A stretch of DNA of 64,000 bases from Callipepla californica brunnescens (Eukaryota; Chordata; Aves; Galliformes; Odontophoridae), in contig JALIRH010000002.1 of assembly GCA_023055505.1 (NCBI GenBank), positions 21,948,437-22,012,436 on the forward strand, written 5' to 3'. The position numbers and the translations under genes are program-made. The stretch's first letter is position 1. Each line of letters opens with the position of its first letter. Positions 1-13,005 of this stretch are shown here, in pieces. A model generated the notes under the pieces. It had not been told where the DNA came from and ran no database searches. It worked only from the letters and a program-made list of their open reading frames with translations.

Positions 1-1712
1 TGCTTTCTATGAGAAATACTGTAAAACCAATTCCTTTACAAATATCTCCTGCCTAAATAGTTTTTAAAAGTGAGTTTTGGCCATGTACACTTTGGTTCTT
101 CTTCTTGCAGAAGCTGTGGCGAACTCTTCTGGGTGATGAAGGAACCTCTGACAATTTTGAGTCTTTTTGCTTAAAAAAAAATTACATCAGCATGAAGTCT
201 TTCAAAAAATCTTAGCTGAGTTTTGCAGTCTTGAACACTTTCACTGTTTTTCCTTGCTATCTTGAACACATGTAATGACAGTCTTATCAACCTTTCAGAT
301 ATTCGAAAACATTTGACACCTTGCAAAAGTAAGTAGACTTTCTGCTAAATGAGCAAATGCAAAAATTTGGGCCTAATTGATCCCACCAAATGCTAGGTAC
401 CTAGGGGAGGTTTTGGTCCTACGTTTACATGAAGCAAACATCCTGGCATATGGCAGAAAAAGATGTTGTAATTCCCAGATGGATGTAATCCTGGGATGTG
501 TTAGAGTGTTTGTTGTCCTCATCGACAATGTTAGGATTATTTGAGCAACGTTTTTTCTACCTGAATTTATACAATCTTGTTTGGGTTTATTTGTTGTTTA
601 ATTTTTCCAAAATTAGCTGAACTTAAGGTGACCTTCTTTACTTCCAAGTTTAAACCAAAAATGTGTTAATTCCTTTTTATAAAAAAAAATAACCAAGCAA
701 TGCTAGATTCTACAAGAAGCGTTGGGGAAAGGGCTGTTTCTTTTGAAATACTCTCAGCCTTGGGGAGGAACGTCTCAGAAATGCAGTAAGGAGTACTTTA
801 AGACTTATTTATAAGACATGTTTAGATCAGCCAGTGAATGATTTTTAAATACTAGTAAAGCTTTTAAAATTATTACTCCTGGCCAAAATGTGATTGAAGT
901 ATTCAGCTGTATTATTCCTGCAATTTGGTGTGCTGGTTCTTTTCATTAAAATTTCGTCCATTGAGTTGCACGGACCTCAGATTCTGTGCTTAGTTTGTAC
1001 ACAAAAAGCCAATTAAAATAACCAACAGCAATGAGATAAATATGTATTTGCAGATGCCTTCTCATCACTTTAAATGCAATGGTAACCACTCCTTAGAATA
1101 ACTTGATGCTCCCAGAGAATCGAATGCTTTCCTTAGATTTTTTTTTTTTTAATCTGAGGAGGATAAAATGCTGTTTTTTTCTCTTGTGACTTGTAAGGGA
1201 CATAGAATTATTTATTAAACTGTGATGTATGGAAATAACTAATGGAAACCAGTTCTTTCACTGATGGTAGGCTTTGAATTAAAAAATGGATTGAGTTATG
1301 GTTGAGACTGTTAACCTGCCTTGCTTCCAGTGGAAAAAAAAATGCCTTCTTAACTTTGATATCCATTTGTAATTAAAGAGAATGTTTCTTAATATATGCA
1401 GATATTCATAGTATGTTCACCTACATTTTCAGTTATGACTTGCTGCAGTGCTTTTACATTTTGTAGTGGTTCTTTTTCATCAGTGTTTCTCTCAAGTGAC
1501 TCTGTTTCAGCTACAAAAATAGTCACTGATTGCTTTATTGTTTTAAGGTGCCCTCTTTTAATATGGAGGCAGCTTGCTGTTGAAGAATACAGACATAGTG
1601 GGCTGTCAGATATTACTGCTGAGACAGTTTGTACATACACATGTATCTAGGTCATTGTGTGTTCACTAGTACACATTTTAAGCTTTATTATTATGAACTA
1701 TTTGTGTTGCAC
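1..1712. other. Unannotated AT-rich sequence at the left edge
   Basis: No gene or repeat recognised. It should be upstream of TRIQK's first coding exon, either 5'-UTR intron or intergenic. Two overlapping frames of about 84 codons on opposite strands near 1390-1650 show no family features and are probably chance. Confidence 0.6.
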
Positions 1713-2150
1713 CATAGCATCACAGAATGGCTTGGGTTGGAAGGGACCTTTAAGACCATCCAGTTCCAACCCCCTGCTGTAGGCAGGGACACCTCCCTCT
1801 AGAGCAGGTTGTCACAGCCCCATCCAGCCTGGCCTTGAATTCTTCCAGGGAGAGGGCGTCCACAGCCTTGCTGGGCAGCCTGTGCCAGTGTCTCACCACC
1901 CTCACAGTAAAGAATTCCTTCCTGATATCTAGTCTAAACCTACCTGCCCTTATGAAAAGTCCCTCCCCTGCTTTTCTGTAGGCCTCCTTCACGTACTGGA
2001 AGGCCGCTATAAGGTCTCCTTGAAGCCGTCTCTTCTCCAGCCCTCTAATCATCGTTGTGGCCCTTCTCTGGACCCACTCCAACATATCAGTGTCCTTCTT
2101 GCCCCAGAACTGGATAAAGCACTCCAGGAAGGGTCTCAAAAGAGCATTTT
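1713..2150 (-). mobile_element. CR1 LINE 3' fragment
   Basis: The element begins on the + strand with a degenerate copy of the CR1 tail complement (catagcatcacagaatgg) followed by the usual 'ttgggttggaagggacc' block, so the element reads on the minus strand. An open minus-strand frame at 1750-2139 encodes the end of the CR1 ORF2 protein (CIQFW..., RRAT, EKRRLQGDLIAAF, then RVVRHWHRLP). It is 5'-truncated, about 0.44 kb, and moderately diverged. Confidence 0.93.
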
Positions 2151-5100
2151 AGGTGGACAGAAAAGCAGAGTAGGGTGGCAGCAGTGAATACCTTGAATTC
2201 ATAAAGTGAAGGTTTTGTGCTTTAGACCCTGTATGTAATTGTTTAAAATTATTTTTAAAGTAAATCATGTTATATATTTATTTCGTTAACATAATAGTTT
2301 TACTTTGTTGTTGTTAATGGTGATACAGGCTTTGTTTCCTTCAAGAGTTGTGCACTGAGATTTAAATGCACTTGTGGTCAGACCTTGAATGGACATTCAT
2401 AACAGTTTAATAACTCAGAAAATGCTATCAAAAGATGGAGGTGATAATAAGCAATTTATTGTCTGTATTAATTATTATCAGTCACTGCTAATTAATAGAA
2501 CGGGAGAAACAGGAAAGTCTTCTGAGAGTGTAAGCCTTGAAATACTGGACGTGTGGAAAAGTTGGTAGAAAAACAATTAAGAAAACCACAACGAAGAGAT
2601 CCTTCGGCCTTGTAATATCTGTGAAATAGCAATAAACAAACAAAAAAAACATTCCAATGAACCTTGCGTCATTTTCTTACAATCCTCTTTTTAAGAAGCT
2701 CAAGAGCTTGTGTTGACTTCAAGTGGTCTGAAATCAGTCCAACCATTTCCTTCACAAGGTGAAGGTGGCTGATAACTGCGGATGGCTGCTGCTACTTTAA
2801 AGAGGGGAATGGAGCTTTTCAGATTGCTTTGTGAATTGTAAAGGTTCCAGGCTTTTTCTATACAGAAATCTGATCAGAAAGTTGCATTCAGAGCTGTTCC
2901 TGTAGTAAGATTTGTACATAATCTCTTATTAATCCATATTTCAGTTTAATTCTGGCTTGTAGCAAGTTGCTTCCTCAGGGAACACAGATTCTTCATAGGA
3001 GAACATGAGGAGCCATGGTCCCTGAGGAGTCACATTGTGAAAACAGGCTTGACTTCGTACACGCTAATATAGATCTGTTATTCCCCTTCCACATCTATCA
3101 CAACACATCTTAAATTGTGGCTGATCTTTTATGCAAATAGCTATCTTATTAGGCATTGTGGCTGTATGTGCTAATGTCTCCATGGGTTTCTCTGGAGTTT
3201 GCTATCCAGTCATCAAAGCAGTGGCAATGAGGGATGGTGTCTGTGTGGCTTTGAAGAACAAAGGAAAGCTGCAGTGTATACAGGTTCTAGGTGCTGGGGT
3301 CCGTGGCACTGAGCCATGTGGGCTGAGGCTCTGCAAAGTAGGCCTGCCTTGTTTCAAATAATGGGAATTATTGTTTTTTTGTCTGCAGTTTCTTCTTGTG
3401 CTTTGTTGGCATTGCAAAGACTGCAAACATCTTTCACAGCTGATGTTACAAAACATTGTTAGGCTATTGAAATTGCAAAAGGGAAGTCAAAACAGTTTCT
3501 TGCAGTGGCTTAAAATAAGCCAAGAGCTGGTTTTGCTGTGTGAAGTGTTATCTGTTACCTCCTCAACTAGCTGGAAGTCAGAATGTTACCTTGATTTTTC
3601 ACTCTTGTTATTATGATGGGAACCTTATGTGAAAATACCAGACAAGAAAGTAGTTGGGAAACATAATAGAAGGGGAAAAATGCCAATTGGTTACAGCTGA
3701 CTGCTTGTGCATTTTAGATAAAATGGGAATATTCTCTGAATCAAACCACAATGATGTGTAGAAATGTTAGAAGGCTGTAATTGAGTTTTTGGTTCTGATT
3801 AAAAAAATAATAGTATTCTTTTGTATATTTTATTACTGCTGAACACCTTTAGAAATGATTACTGACGGTCCTGTGTCTCCTCCCTTAAATTAAGGAGCAT
3901 GAGCCAATCTCCTTTGCTACAGTTTTGTCATTTGATATTCTATGTTAATGAATAGGTTAAAATAAATAAGAGGTAATAAAATAGGTAAACACAAAAATAA
4001 GCATTGTGGTTTTAAATGCACTCATGTCATCCTCTACTTTGAACCTCATTTGTGGATATGAATAGAATACTTAAGGCTGTTGAAGGCTGTGACACCTCAC
4101 AACCCACTCGCAGGGACTCATCCTTCATTTCTGTGTGAGGTTTGGCATTGCAGGGCCGTCAGGTGCCACGCTTCCCAAACAGCCTTGGCATGGCCTGGGG
4201 AACTTCCTCTGGCTGTACAAGTTCCTCTAGCTGGTTTTGCCTAATGTGAAACCACTGTGTATGCCTCAAGGCCACATGTGCACAATCTACAGTCAGTTTG
4301 TGGCTGTGTATGACCAAAGTTTGCCCTTGCTGCTGTCCTCAAGCAAGGCCTGCTGGGCCTTGAGACAGATAAGAGAGCCCTGTGAGGGGGTGAATGACAG
4401 TCCATACTGTTTTGCATGTTAAATGGATGTACTGATGGTTTGCTTGAACACTTCTCAAGTGATACCTGTTCTCAGAAAAGTTACATGGATGGTGTGGGAG
4501 CACCAAGTGCCAAGCAGAGCATCTCTGGACACAAATGATTACGCAGACCCTCCTGTATTCCGTGTCAGGCACCTGCACTGTGAGACATGAGAAGTCTTTT
4601 CACTATGGTTGTTATTGAAATACTTTGAGGGTGGTTTAAAGTGTCAGTGCTTTGGCAGAGTGGCGTAAAATGGGCACAGACCCAGTTTTGACCTCCAGTC
4701 CTCACTTGCTTTCCACTTGTGGATCTCTTGAGGCCATTGAATGAATGTGGGAGGGTGCAGGGTGCTGCTCTACTTTAGGTATCTGTTCATATCTCGTGTT
4801 TAAGGTGGCCTGAGGAAACCTTATAGGTTTCTTGAATAGGTGTTGGGATGCACACATTGCCTGGTCCTGCCTCAGGCTCCTGGCCAGCTGTAGCTGTGTT
4901 TGCCAGCCGTAGGAGAAGCTCATAATACTCATAATTCACCATAATTCACTCTGTGATTTATTAAAGAAAAAGAAAAAAGTGAATGAAATTCAGTGCTACT
5001 GAATGATAAATTACAGTACCATCAGTTTAAATCTTTCTTAAAAAAAAAATAATAATAATAAAGTAACAGGCATTCTGTAATGCTAATAGCCCGTGCCGTG

Positions 5101-5330
5101 AGGAAAAAGATATGTTTAGACTTTATCTAGTGGCTTTTACAATGGTTATGATTAAATCCAGAGTCTCATTGTACTCTGGGTAGGCTTCTGTCTTTGTGTG
5201 CAATTTAGGAAATGTTTTTTGCTACAGTTTTTATTTTTTTCCTGATGTTAAAAGTAATTGATTTCCTTAGTACTTACTTAGGAATAATGTATTTTTTTTT
5301 CTTTTTTTCTTTTTTTTCTGGTACTGACAG
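2151..5330. other. Unannotated sequence upstream of coding exon 1
   Basis: AT-rich sequence with no gene or repeat I can support. Frames at 3131-3361 (76 codons) and 4237-4578 have no family features. No CpG island or promoter-like GC-rich block is present, so the TRIQK promoter is probably outside the window. Confidence 0.55.
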
Positions 5331-5350
5331 TGATTTTCGAACTGAAAACA
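5331..5350 (+). other. TRIQK: TRIQK 5' UTR portion of the first coding exon
   Basis: The exon opens after a long T-rich polypyrimidine tract ending in the acceptor CAG at 5328-5330, leaving 20 untranslated bases before the ATG. The acceptor means at least one non-coding exon lies upstream. The start context has A at -3 and G at +4, a strong vertebrate initiation context. Confidence 0.85.
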
Positions 5351-5411
5351 ATGGGTAGAAAAGATGCCTCTGCAGCAAGAACTCCTGTTGACCAATACAG
5401 GAAACAAATAG
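5351..5411 (+). CDS. TRIQK: TRIQK coding exon 1 (residues 1-20 and first base of codon 21)
   Basis: This exon carries the start of TRIQK, a small single-pass membrane protein known in vertebrates and assigned to the endoplasmic reticulum; its molecular role is poorly defined. The exon begins with Met-Gly-Arg-Lys-Asp and contains the first two of the three family-defining QxxK/R motifs, QYRK (residues 15-18) and QIGK (19-22, finished by the next exon). The ATG at 5351 is chosen because it gives the family's usual N-terminus and length and has a strong start context. The exon ends with G followed by the donor GTAAG at 5412, a phase-1 junction splitting the Gly21 codon. It joins 38835 to restore GGA without a frame change. 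No in-frame stop or frameshift is seen. The identification rests on recognising the family, not on a database search. Confidence 0.95.
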
Positions 5412-7870
5412 GTAAGACATTTAAAGAAAAGTTTGAGTGCTTAAAAAAAATCTGTTTTGTGCTGCTAGACAAGCTGGTTTAACAAAATGTATTATTTCTT
5501 CCCAAAGGCTTTGTGTTGTTTGCAAGTGACGCAAAGTAACGTGCACTCCAGGAAAACGTTTCTTATGTACTGTTGACTAATCCATTTAGAAAACCTTTCA
5601 TGCAGACACTGTTTTCTGTAATTCTTTTTTTTTTTTTAAGTCCTCAGTCTGTGTTTCAAACTGGTAGTGAAAGGCTGCAGTTGGGTAGCAGCATGATATT
5701 TCAGAACTACAGGAATTTTCGGTGTTTTTCTGTTTGTCTCCAGTTTTAAATATGAATGTTTCTAAAAAGGAATATTGTTGATTTTCATAACAATTTTTGA
5801 TCTGCTGAATGAAGACAAAGATTTTACATTTATTTTTGTATTACTAGATAGTTTTAACATGTTTGTAATTTCTTTTCCCAATGTTGGGGAAGAAATGAGT
5901 AGAAAAAGGGGAACACAAAGTCCTCTGGGATATGTAGCTCTCTTCTGAGAACCAGATACCTGGAAATTCAGCAGTCCGTGGAACTGGAGCATTAACTCTT
6001 TAATTCCCAGTGCCTCACATGATGTTATGTTGTGAATACTGACAACAAAATATCGTAAAAACATGACAGTAAATTGAGTGGAAGTATGCAAGAGCACACA
6101 TTCACACAGATGCACACATAGCAGACACAAATCCCTATTTCATAGTTTAAATGCATAGGTTAGTGACTTATTTTTGGAATCCATACTCAAGGAATCTGTC
6201 ACTCCAGGTGTAAAATAGTATTATAAAGCACATACAGTTTTTTAAAAGTATATAAAATGAGTACTTTAACCTGTACTCAATTATTTAAGTAAATGATTTT
6301 GTTTTATAGTTGCTAAGCAGCCACATCTGTGTTTAAATATGCAGAAAAACTGTAATTGTCTGAGAAGAAAAGGCTGTTTATAACATACATTCTCATGGTG
6401 AAATAGCTAAGGTTATGTGAAAGTCATAATTTTAATGTGCCTTAATATTTTTTAGTGCTACCTTACAATTTTTTGATATAATTGTTTTAATGGACTTGTA
6501 TTTCCTAATCCTGGGCAATTAATGTGTCAGATTTCCTCAGTAGTTGAGTGTCTGAGATAGTTAAAAGTGTGGTTGAAAATCTCTAACTGCCTTTAAAGGT
6601 GGACAGCAAACATACTGGAAAGTGATTGTGCAATTTAGGTTTGGTGTAGAAAAGCTCATGAGAGGATAGCATCACAGATGTTTCACCAGAATGAGCTCCT
6701 TCACGTTGAAGACAGTGCTTCACTTGAAACTGGGAGTTCAGAGAGAGGCTTATAGTGTCAACTTTCTGACATTTTCTCAGCTTCTCATTGTGGTCAGTGC
6801 TTTTCCAACTACCTCCTTCAGGGTTGCTTTTCTTTCTTTTGTGAACACTTCCAAGTGCCTGCTGTTGGAGTCATGTTTTTGAAGTCCTTTGCAGGGCAGA
6901 AGAGACCAGTGATCTTGACAGGACTGCTTAGCAGGGCAAGATTCCGGTGTGTGAAGTTTCTCTTTGAGCTATTTCTTGCACATTAACACCACTTGGCACT
7001 GTGATTGCACATCTCACACCTGTATGCCATGACTGATCCGTGGTGTCTTAAGCAGGGGAGATTGCGCTGCTGTAGCAAGGAAGCAAGAGGGTATAAATCG
7101 GGGCCCAGTGCTCAGAGAGATGCTATTATGTAGCTTACTCTCCTGTTTCAGACTAGGCTTGTACAGCATGTTGTATGAACAGTTTGACACCTTCCTTGTT
7201 ATATGATGCAGCACCATGATCTATTGGGTACTTCAAAGTGCAATGTCTGAGGGGTCTCATAACAAGCTCATTTTCCTTAGAGGTGACACATTGCTTTTAG
7301 CTTGGAAAAAGCTGGCGTTAAAAATTATTATAGGGAAGAATCTCACACTGGCAGGCAAATAAACTATATAACCTACGAGGTGTTTTTCTGTCTCCAGTTT
7401 CTGTGATTGTATTATTCCTTAGAGGACAGAGAGTGAGAACTGAAATAGACTATCCATTGCCTCTTGCTCTGATGATTGTTGTTTCAGCTCCCATTCTGGC
7501 TGTTCACTGATACACTGTAGAGTTTGCCAATGGAAATTAGCTCTCTTTCTGTTGAACTTAATAAATGTAATAAGGGGGACCTGAGGATTTATGGGTATGT
7601 TATAAAAACAACTTTAGTGTTGCAAAGGTGTTTGAGTTTTAATACATGTAGTTTGAGCAAGCTTTAGGCACCAAGCTCAGTGAAGCTGTTTCTCTATTCT
7701 CCCTATGCTTCTAGGTGTTTTACTAAAGTAAATACAAATATAATCCAGTAAACAACTTTTCTTGCCATGGTGAATAGGGAAGACTTCTTTCTTTTCCTTT
7801 CTTTACCATTACTTCTTGATTTATTTCTTTTTATATAGTTCTGTGCAAGTTATGATAACTAATCTGTTTG

Positions 7871-8264
7871 TCACAGAATCACAGAATAATTGAGATTGCC
7901 AGGACCCTCTGGCTCCATCTGACCCAACCCCTGCTTCAGCAGGGAGACCCAGAGCAGGGGCCCTAGGACCATGTCCCGGTGACTTCTGAATATCTCCAGG
8001 GATGGGGACTCCATAATCTCTTTTAGCAGCCTCTTCCTGTATTTGACCACTTTCAAGAGTTTTTTCCTGTATTGAATTCCTGTATGGAATCTTCTGTGCT
8101 TCTTGTCCTGGCACTGGGCACCACTGAACAAAGCCTGTCTCCATGTTCTCAGCACTCCCCTTGAAGTATTTACAGATACTGATGAGATCCCCCCCTGAGC
8201 CTCCACTTCTCCAGGCTAAATAGTCCCAACTCTCAGCCTTTCTTCATAGGAGAGGTGCTCCAGT
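7871..8264 (-). mobile_element. CR1 LINE 3' fragment
   Basis: Starts with 'tcacagaatcacagaat', then the block 'ctctggctccatctgacccaac' and 'gagacccagagcaggggcc' typical of one CR1 subfamily. It continues through 'ctccaggctaaatagtcccaactctcag' and 'cataggagaggtgctccag'. The same subfamily pattern appears at 31538-32150. Frames on the minus strand are broken. Confidence 0.9.
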
Positions 8265-8694
8265 CTTAATTTTAATTCCTCTTGATCTTACTTTTCATTA
8301 TCTGATTTCGTTGCCATACTTGAAATTCCTCTTGTATGATTTATAATAATTTTCTTTAAAAATCCAGCCTTCAAATACATTCTGAGTTTCGAAGTCTAGA
8401 TCTCTTTGCAAGGATGTGTTAGTGTGAGTCTGCTCAGTGCAAGATCCTCCAGTGTACAGAATGCTGTAACTCTCCAGAGCTGTGTAGCTTGTGAGAGGGT
8501 CACTGTTTTTGGTAGGGGAAGAAACAGAAGAATTCTGTGTTTTGGAGAAGAGTATTTGCTTGCCTGTTCCTGGGTAAATTACAGTCTAGAAACAGTGTTG
8601 TGGCAAGAAGCTCAGCATCATGCAGTTGTTTGCTCATTCTGGAGTGGCATGAAGGAGAGAACTGGAAACATAATAGAACACTTGATTTGAGGTA

Positions 8695-9125
8695 AAAACT
8701 ATTTACTAAGAGAGAAGAGGAAAATGGAGGGAAAAAAAAGTGATTATAACAATATACATGTAAATATATAAATACTTGCTGACTGACGCCCAGCTATGAA
8801 TACAATTACCTGCTGGCTGATGCCTCACTACCAACACATCTCACCACCCTCCAACTGATGTCCAGCAACTCTTGAGCATAGGCCAGCCTCCATCCAGCTC
8901 CCCACTGCATTACAGCCTTCTGCATTATGTCACATGTATGGAATAATGCCTTAGCCAATTGAGGCCAGCTGTCCTAACTCTATCCCAGTCCCTGCTGGAG
9001 TGTCATGAAGGCAGTGGCTCCTCCCTGCACAGCTCAGCCCTAGCTGTGCTCCCATCACTCACCAATAACCAAAACTTTGGTGTGTTATTAACAGTCACAG
9101 CTGAAAACACAACAAACAATGGGCA
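8695..9125 (-). mobile_element. ERVL-type avian LTR relic
   Basis: Read on the minus strand, this has the order of blocks I know from avian ERVL-class LTRs. These are a 'gttaataacacacc...ttttggttattg' segment, 'gggatagagtta', 'ggacagctggcctcaattggc', 'attccatacatgtgacat', 'aagagttgctggacatcag' and 'gtggtgag', then a T-rich 3' part and a diverged AATAAA-like site (ttagtaaatag) before 8695. It is old: several blocks are altered and neither terminus nor target-site duplication could be fixed. No internal retroviral genes adjoin it, so it is probably a decayed solo LTR. Confidence 0.6.
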
Positions 9126-11611
9126 GAGGAAGACTACACGGTGCCTGTCTTTAAAATCTTATTTTTTACAGTTCCAAACCCGTGTACTAGTGGCTGCTAT
9201 CCTCCCTTTCCAGGTTTTCTCTGTGTATGGATTCTTGGAAATACTGTGATAGCTGCTGGCCAAACAACTATTTTTTGCTGACTAATGATGTAATGTTAAT
9301 TTTAGCTCACAATTTTCTGTTTCCTAACCTTGCTGAATGGATGGTAGCCAGATTGAAATATACATAATACCTTCTTTTTGGATGGAAAATGCAATCTTGA
9401 AGGAACAACATGTCAAAAAGTCATGTCAACTTCAACACTATTTTCAATTAGGTTTTTAGTAAAGTAATTTGAACTAAAAACAGATTTTTAATTCCATTTT
9501 GTTCCAAGTTTTCTGTTTTGTTCTGAGTTTCCATACGGCATGCCACATGCTTGCCCTATGCCACGGTTTAAGTTCATGTTGATCTCCTCAGTTCAGCCTT
9601 CCTATCGTTCATGAGTACAGGATCACTTGTGTTTTGTTGGCTGATTCACCTTTACTGCTTGCCTTTTGCTCTCTGAGTATTCCCCCAGAACAAAGACTGA
9701 TATTGCTTGTCTCCATCAGCTGGCTTCCAGCCACCTCTTCCTCCACCAGCCAAAATTTGTCTGTAGCACTTCTTGTTCAGCATGTACTCCCATGGCCAGC
9801 AGTGCAGGGAGCAAAGGGAGGTTTTTCCTTATCAGACCAAACTGGCGCTGGCTGCTTGAAGACTGACCCTAATTGGGTCAGAGGACGACAGCATCTTTTT
9901 CCAACTGACTTGGGCTGTGCCAGAAGACAGGGAGGTGGAAGAACAACACTGTGGGAATAACTGTGTGCTCAGTCTCCTTTGTCAGCCCAGGCTCTGGGGG
10001 AGTCATGAGGGAAAATCATTTCAATGCTCTTTTTTCATCTGTCTCTTCCAGGCATAAACATATACCTGAGCGCACACAGTATACACCCCTGTGACTCAGC
10101 AGCAAACAGGGCGCATAACATTTATTTATCCCTGCTGCTGTTTGTGCTGCTGTGCCTAATTTGATGGGATTGGAGGAGAGGTGCGAAGAAGCATGCCTCT
10201 TTCAGCATCTATGTAGCTTTGCCTCACAAATGCTGTGAAAATAGCAACAGGTTTTGCACCATATTTGCTTTGTTTACTGTTATGTATGCTTTAAGTTCCC
10301 AGAACAATTCCACATGTATATTTTCCATCCCTCTTCATCTGGTGTGTCACTTGCTCGGCAAAGGAACCGCAGGATTTGTGGGTAGTGTTCATGACTCGTG
10401 TGATTGCAGGATCCTAAGCAGGCATACTGAGAGGATTATAGTATAACTAAAACCTGGTCTACAAATCAGGAATAGACATACTTTTGGCTCACAGTACTAT
10501 TGTGTTGCTGTAACATAATTTTTCATAAGGAGAGGTTGTTTGCCAATCATTCAACTTCCAATTTGGAGACTTAGAGGTCTGCTTATTGTCTGTTCTGTAT
10601 CCATGGACTTGTTGTCTTGATCCTGCATGGCTGTAACACGTGTAGGCACAGCTCTGGGTTAAGCCAGGCCCTGCATGGCCCCCAGGAAGGAGTGAAATTT
10701 ATGAATGAAAATAAATTATCTTTTTGTCTCAGGTAGTATGAGGTGCTAGACGAAGCAGAGTGGCTTGGTTGTGATGGTGCTCTGTGGTGTAACACACAGA
10801 ACCATGCAGTGGCAAAGGGAAAAGGGTGGGAGACCAGGGGACTCCGGTGTGGTCTCCTGAGTGGGTGAAGTGGTCCTTTTTCTAATGTCCTGAGTGTGGG
10901 GAACCGCAGACATGTCCAAAGAATGGCACTTTTTCCTGGTGTGCGGGTTACATTCTTGATAGTGTGGAGAGTTGCTTTTGTGGCTGCATGAACACCTGAG
11001 GTCGAGCCAGGCTCTTGAACAGAATTACCTCAATTGAGTGACTGCAGAGAGGATGGTCCTGGCCTCCTGGGCCTCCTCAGGAGTTATTTGTGGTAATATG
11101 GTTGTACCGATGATATAAAGGAACAGGTTGTAGAGAGATGGGTGAGAAGAATGAAAATAGAAGCAGCAGCATGGACAACTCTGAGCTTCCCACCTCAAGG
11201 CACCAGCTCAGACCTAAGCATGGACCTGTTGCCTCTCTGTCTCCAGAGATAAATCCTTCTCAGGTTGCCATATCTTCTTCCCCTTATGTTAAAAGAAATC
11301 TTCCTTCATTGCTACAATTTACCTTTGTTGTTCTCCATTATTGTTTATTTTCTGTATTTTTTATAGTGCTGGTGTTCCCCTGTCTTCCTTACCATGAATG
11401 GTGCCATACGTACTCAAATCTAATTGCCTTCCTTTTCAACTCAAAAAGAAAAAATATTTATGTTTTGATATTTTCTTTTGAAATAAATTACATATTTTGA
11501 AGTGAAATGCTTTTTTGTTTTCTTTTATTTTGTTTTGGATCAGAAGATCCTTGTTACCAGCATCAAAGTTTTAGATTTCACTTCTGAAACAACAGCAACA
11601 GCAGCAAATAT

Positions 11612-11628
11612 AAATATATATATATATT
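11612..11628. repeat. Short (TA)n tract
   Basis: A TA dinucleotide run in intron A, preceded by an ACAGCAACAGCAGCA stretch at about 11589-11606. Confidence 0.85.
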
Positions 11629-12629
11629 TACTGAATTTGTGCTGAAAATTTTAAAATAGGACTGTGTGTCACAAAACAGTAATTCCTGTCTCATTTTTTC
11701 TGCTAGGAGAAGGCAGAGAACTGGAAGGCAGCATTTTGATCACTGAGAAAGCTTTTGCTTTTGATAGGCAGATATGTAGCAGGACTGATGTCAGTGAAAT
11801 GAAAGTTGTACAACAGGCATTTTTAAATACTTTTTTTCCCATGTTTGTTATTAGTGAACTATTTATTGGGGGAAAGATAGGGAAATAAGTTAATGCTATT
11901 TTGACTGATTTTAAGGAGGGGACCTTTTCCATTGTTTATTAAGGACAGAAAAAACACCTAAGAAATAGATAATTTCCATCTTTTTCTTTTCTTGGAGTAT
12001 TGCATTTAGTCTTTCAGATTTTTCTGATAAAAGCATACTCTTAGGCACATAATAAAGAGAAGTAGGAAAAAACCCTCTCTTTTTACTATTATGTAGGAAT
12101 ATGGAAAGTTTTGGGTTCTTTTCCTGTGCTGAGTTTTGTACCTTATGGTGGTGTGCCTTGGATACCATGTGTAGTTCTTGATTTGGGAGGGGGTGCTACA
12201 AAAAATGAATTTCTTTATCACAAAAACAGAGCTATAATTTTTGGTCAGTGATGGCATCTTTCAGTTTTGTGCCAGTGGCATTGCTTCTTGGAAACTAAAG
12301 AGCAGCTCAGGGAAACACTGCTATGAAGTGAAACTTAGGCTGGCTGTACTAATGTAATCCGCATTTTGTGTCAATTGGGATGTTTTTAAACATGTTCTGT
12401 GAAGGCTGATGATGAATTTTGTGCACATATGGCATGCAATCATTTATTTTTTAAAGTCTAAAGCAGTAAAGATATATTTTATTGCCTTGGCTGAGAGCAT
12501 AGAAGGTGATTGTAAATCTGGATACGTACTTGGGTTTGTGTGGATATTACAGAGCAGGGACTGGGGAGGAGGTGACAGCACACCGCGTGCTGTGGAGTGT
12601 GCTGCCAAGGTGTAAGATTGGGAAGAACA

Positions 12630-13005
12630 GAGTCATAGAATGGTTTGGATTGGAAGGGACCTTAAAGAAAACGCAGTTCCCCCCCTTCCTGCCATAGGCA
12701 GAGATACCACCTCCTAGGCCATGTTGTCTATAAAACTTCATCCACTGTGGCCTTGAGCACCTCCAGGGTTGGGGCATCCACAGCTTCTCTGGGCAGCCTG
12801 TGCCAATGCCACACTGCTTTCTGAGTAAAAAATTTCTTCCTTATATCTAATCTAAGCAGGCCCTATTTTATTTTACAACTATGACTTTTTGCCCTATCTG
12901 ATATGGCTGTAATGAGGTCTCTGTTGGGCAATTTCTTCTTTGCTCTGAACAACGCAAGTCTCTCAGCCTGCCTTCATAGGACAGTCCAACTCACGTGGCT
13001 CCTGT
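12630..13005 (-). mobile_element. CR1 LINE 3' fragment
   Basis: Opens with 'agtcatagaatggtttggattggaagggacc' in two joined CR1 blocks, then 'ttgagcacctccagggttggggcatccacagcttctctgggcagcctgtgcca' in the usual order, and 'aaatttcttccttatatctaatcta'. The distal third is poorly matched. Minus orientation, 5'-truncated, no intact frame. Confidence 0.9.

Noticed and set aside
110..170. Possible non-coding 5' exon after 'ttcttcttcttgcag'
   Set aside because: A plausible acceptor exists, but no convincing donor follows at a sensible distance, and one acceptor alone is common by chance.
3131..3361. 76-codon frame with a hydrophobic, signal-peptide-like start and several cysteines
   Set aside because: The secreted-peptide look is suggestive, but there are no flanking exons, no recognised family pattern and no regulatory context; kept as chance.
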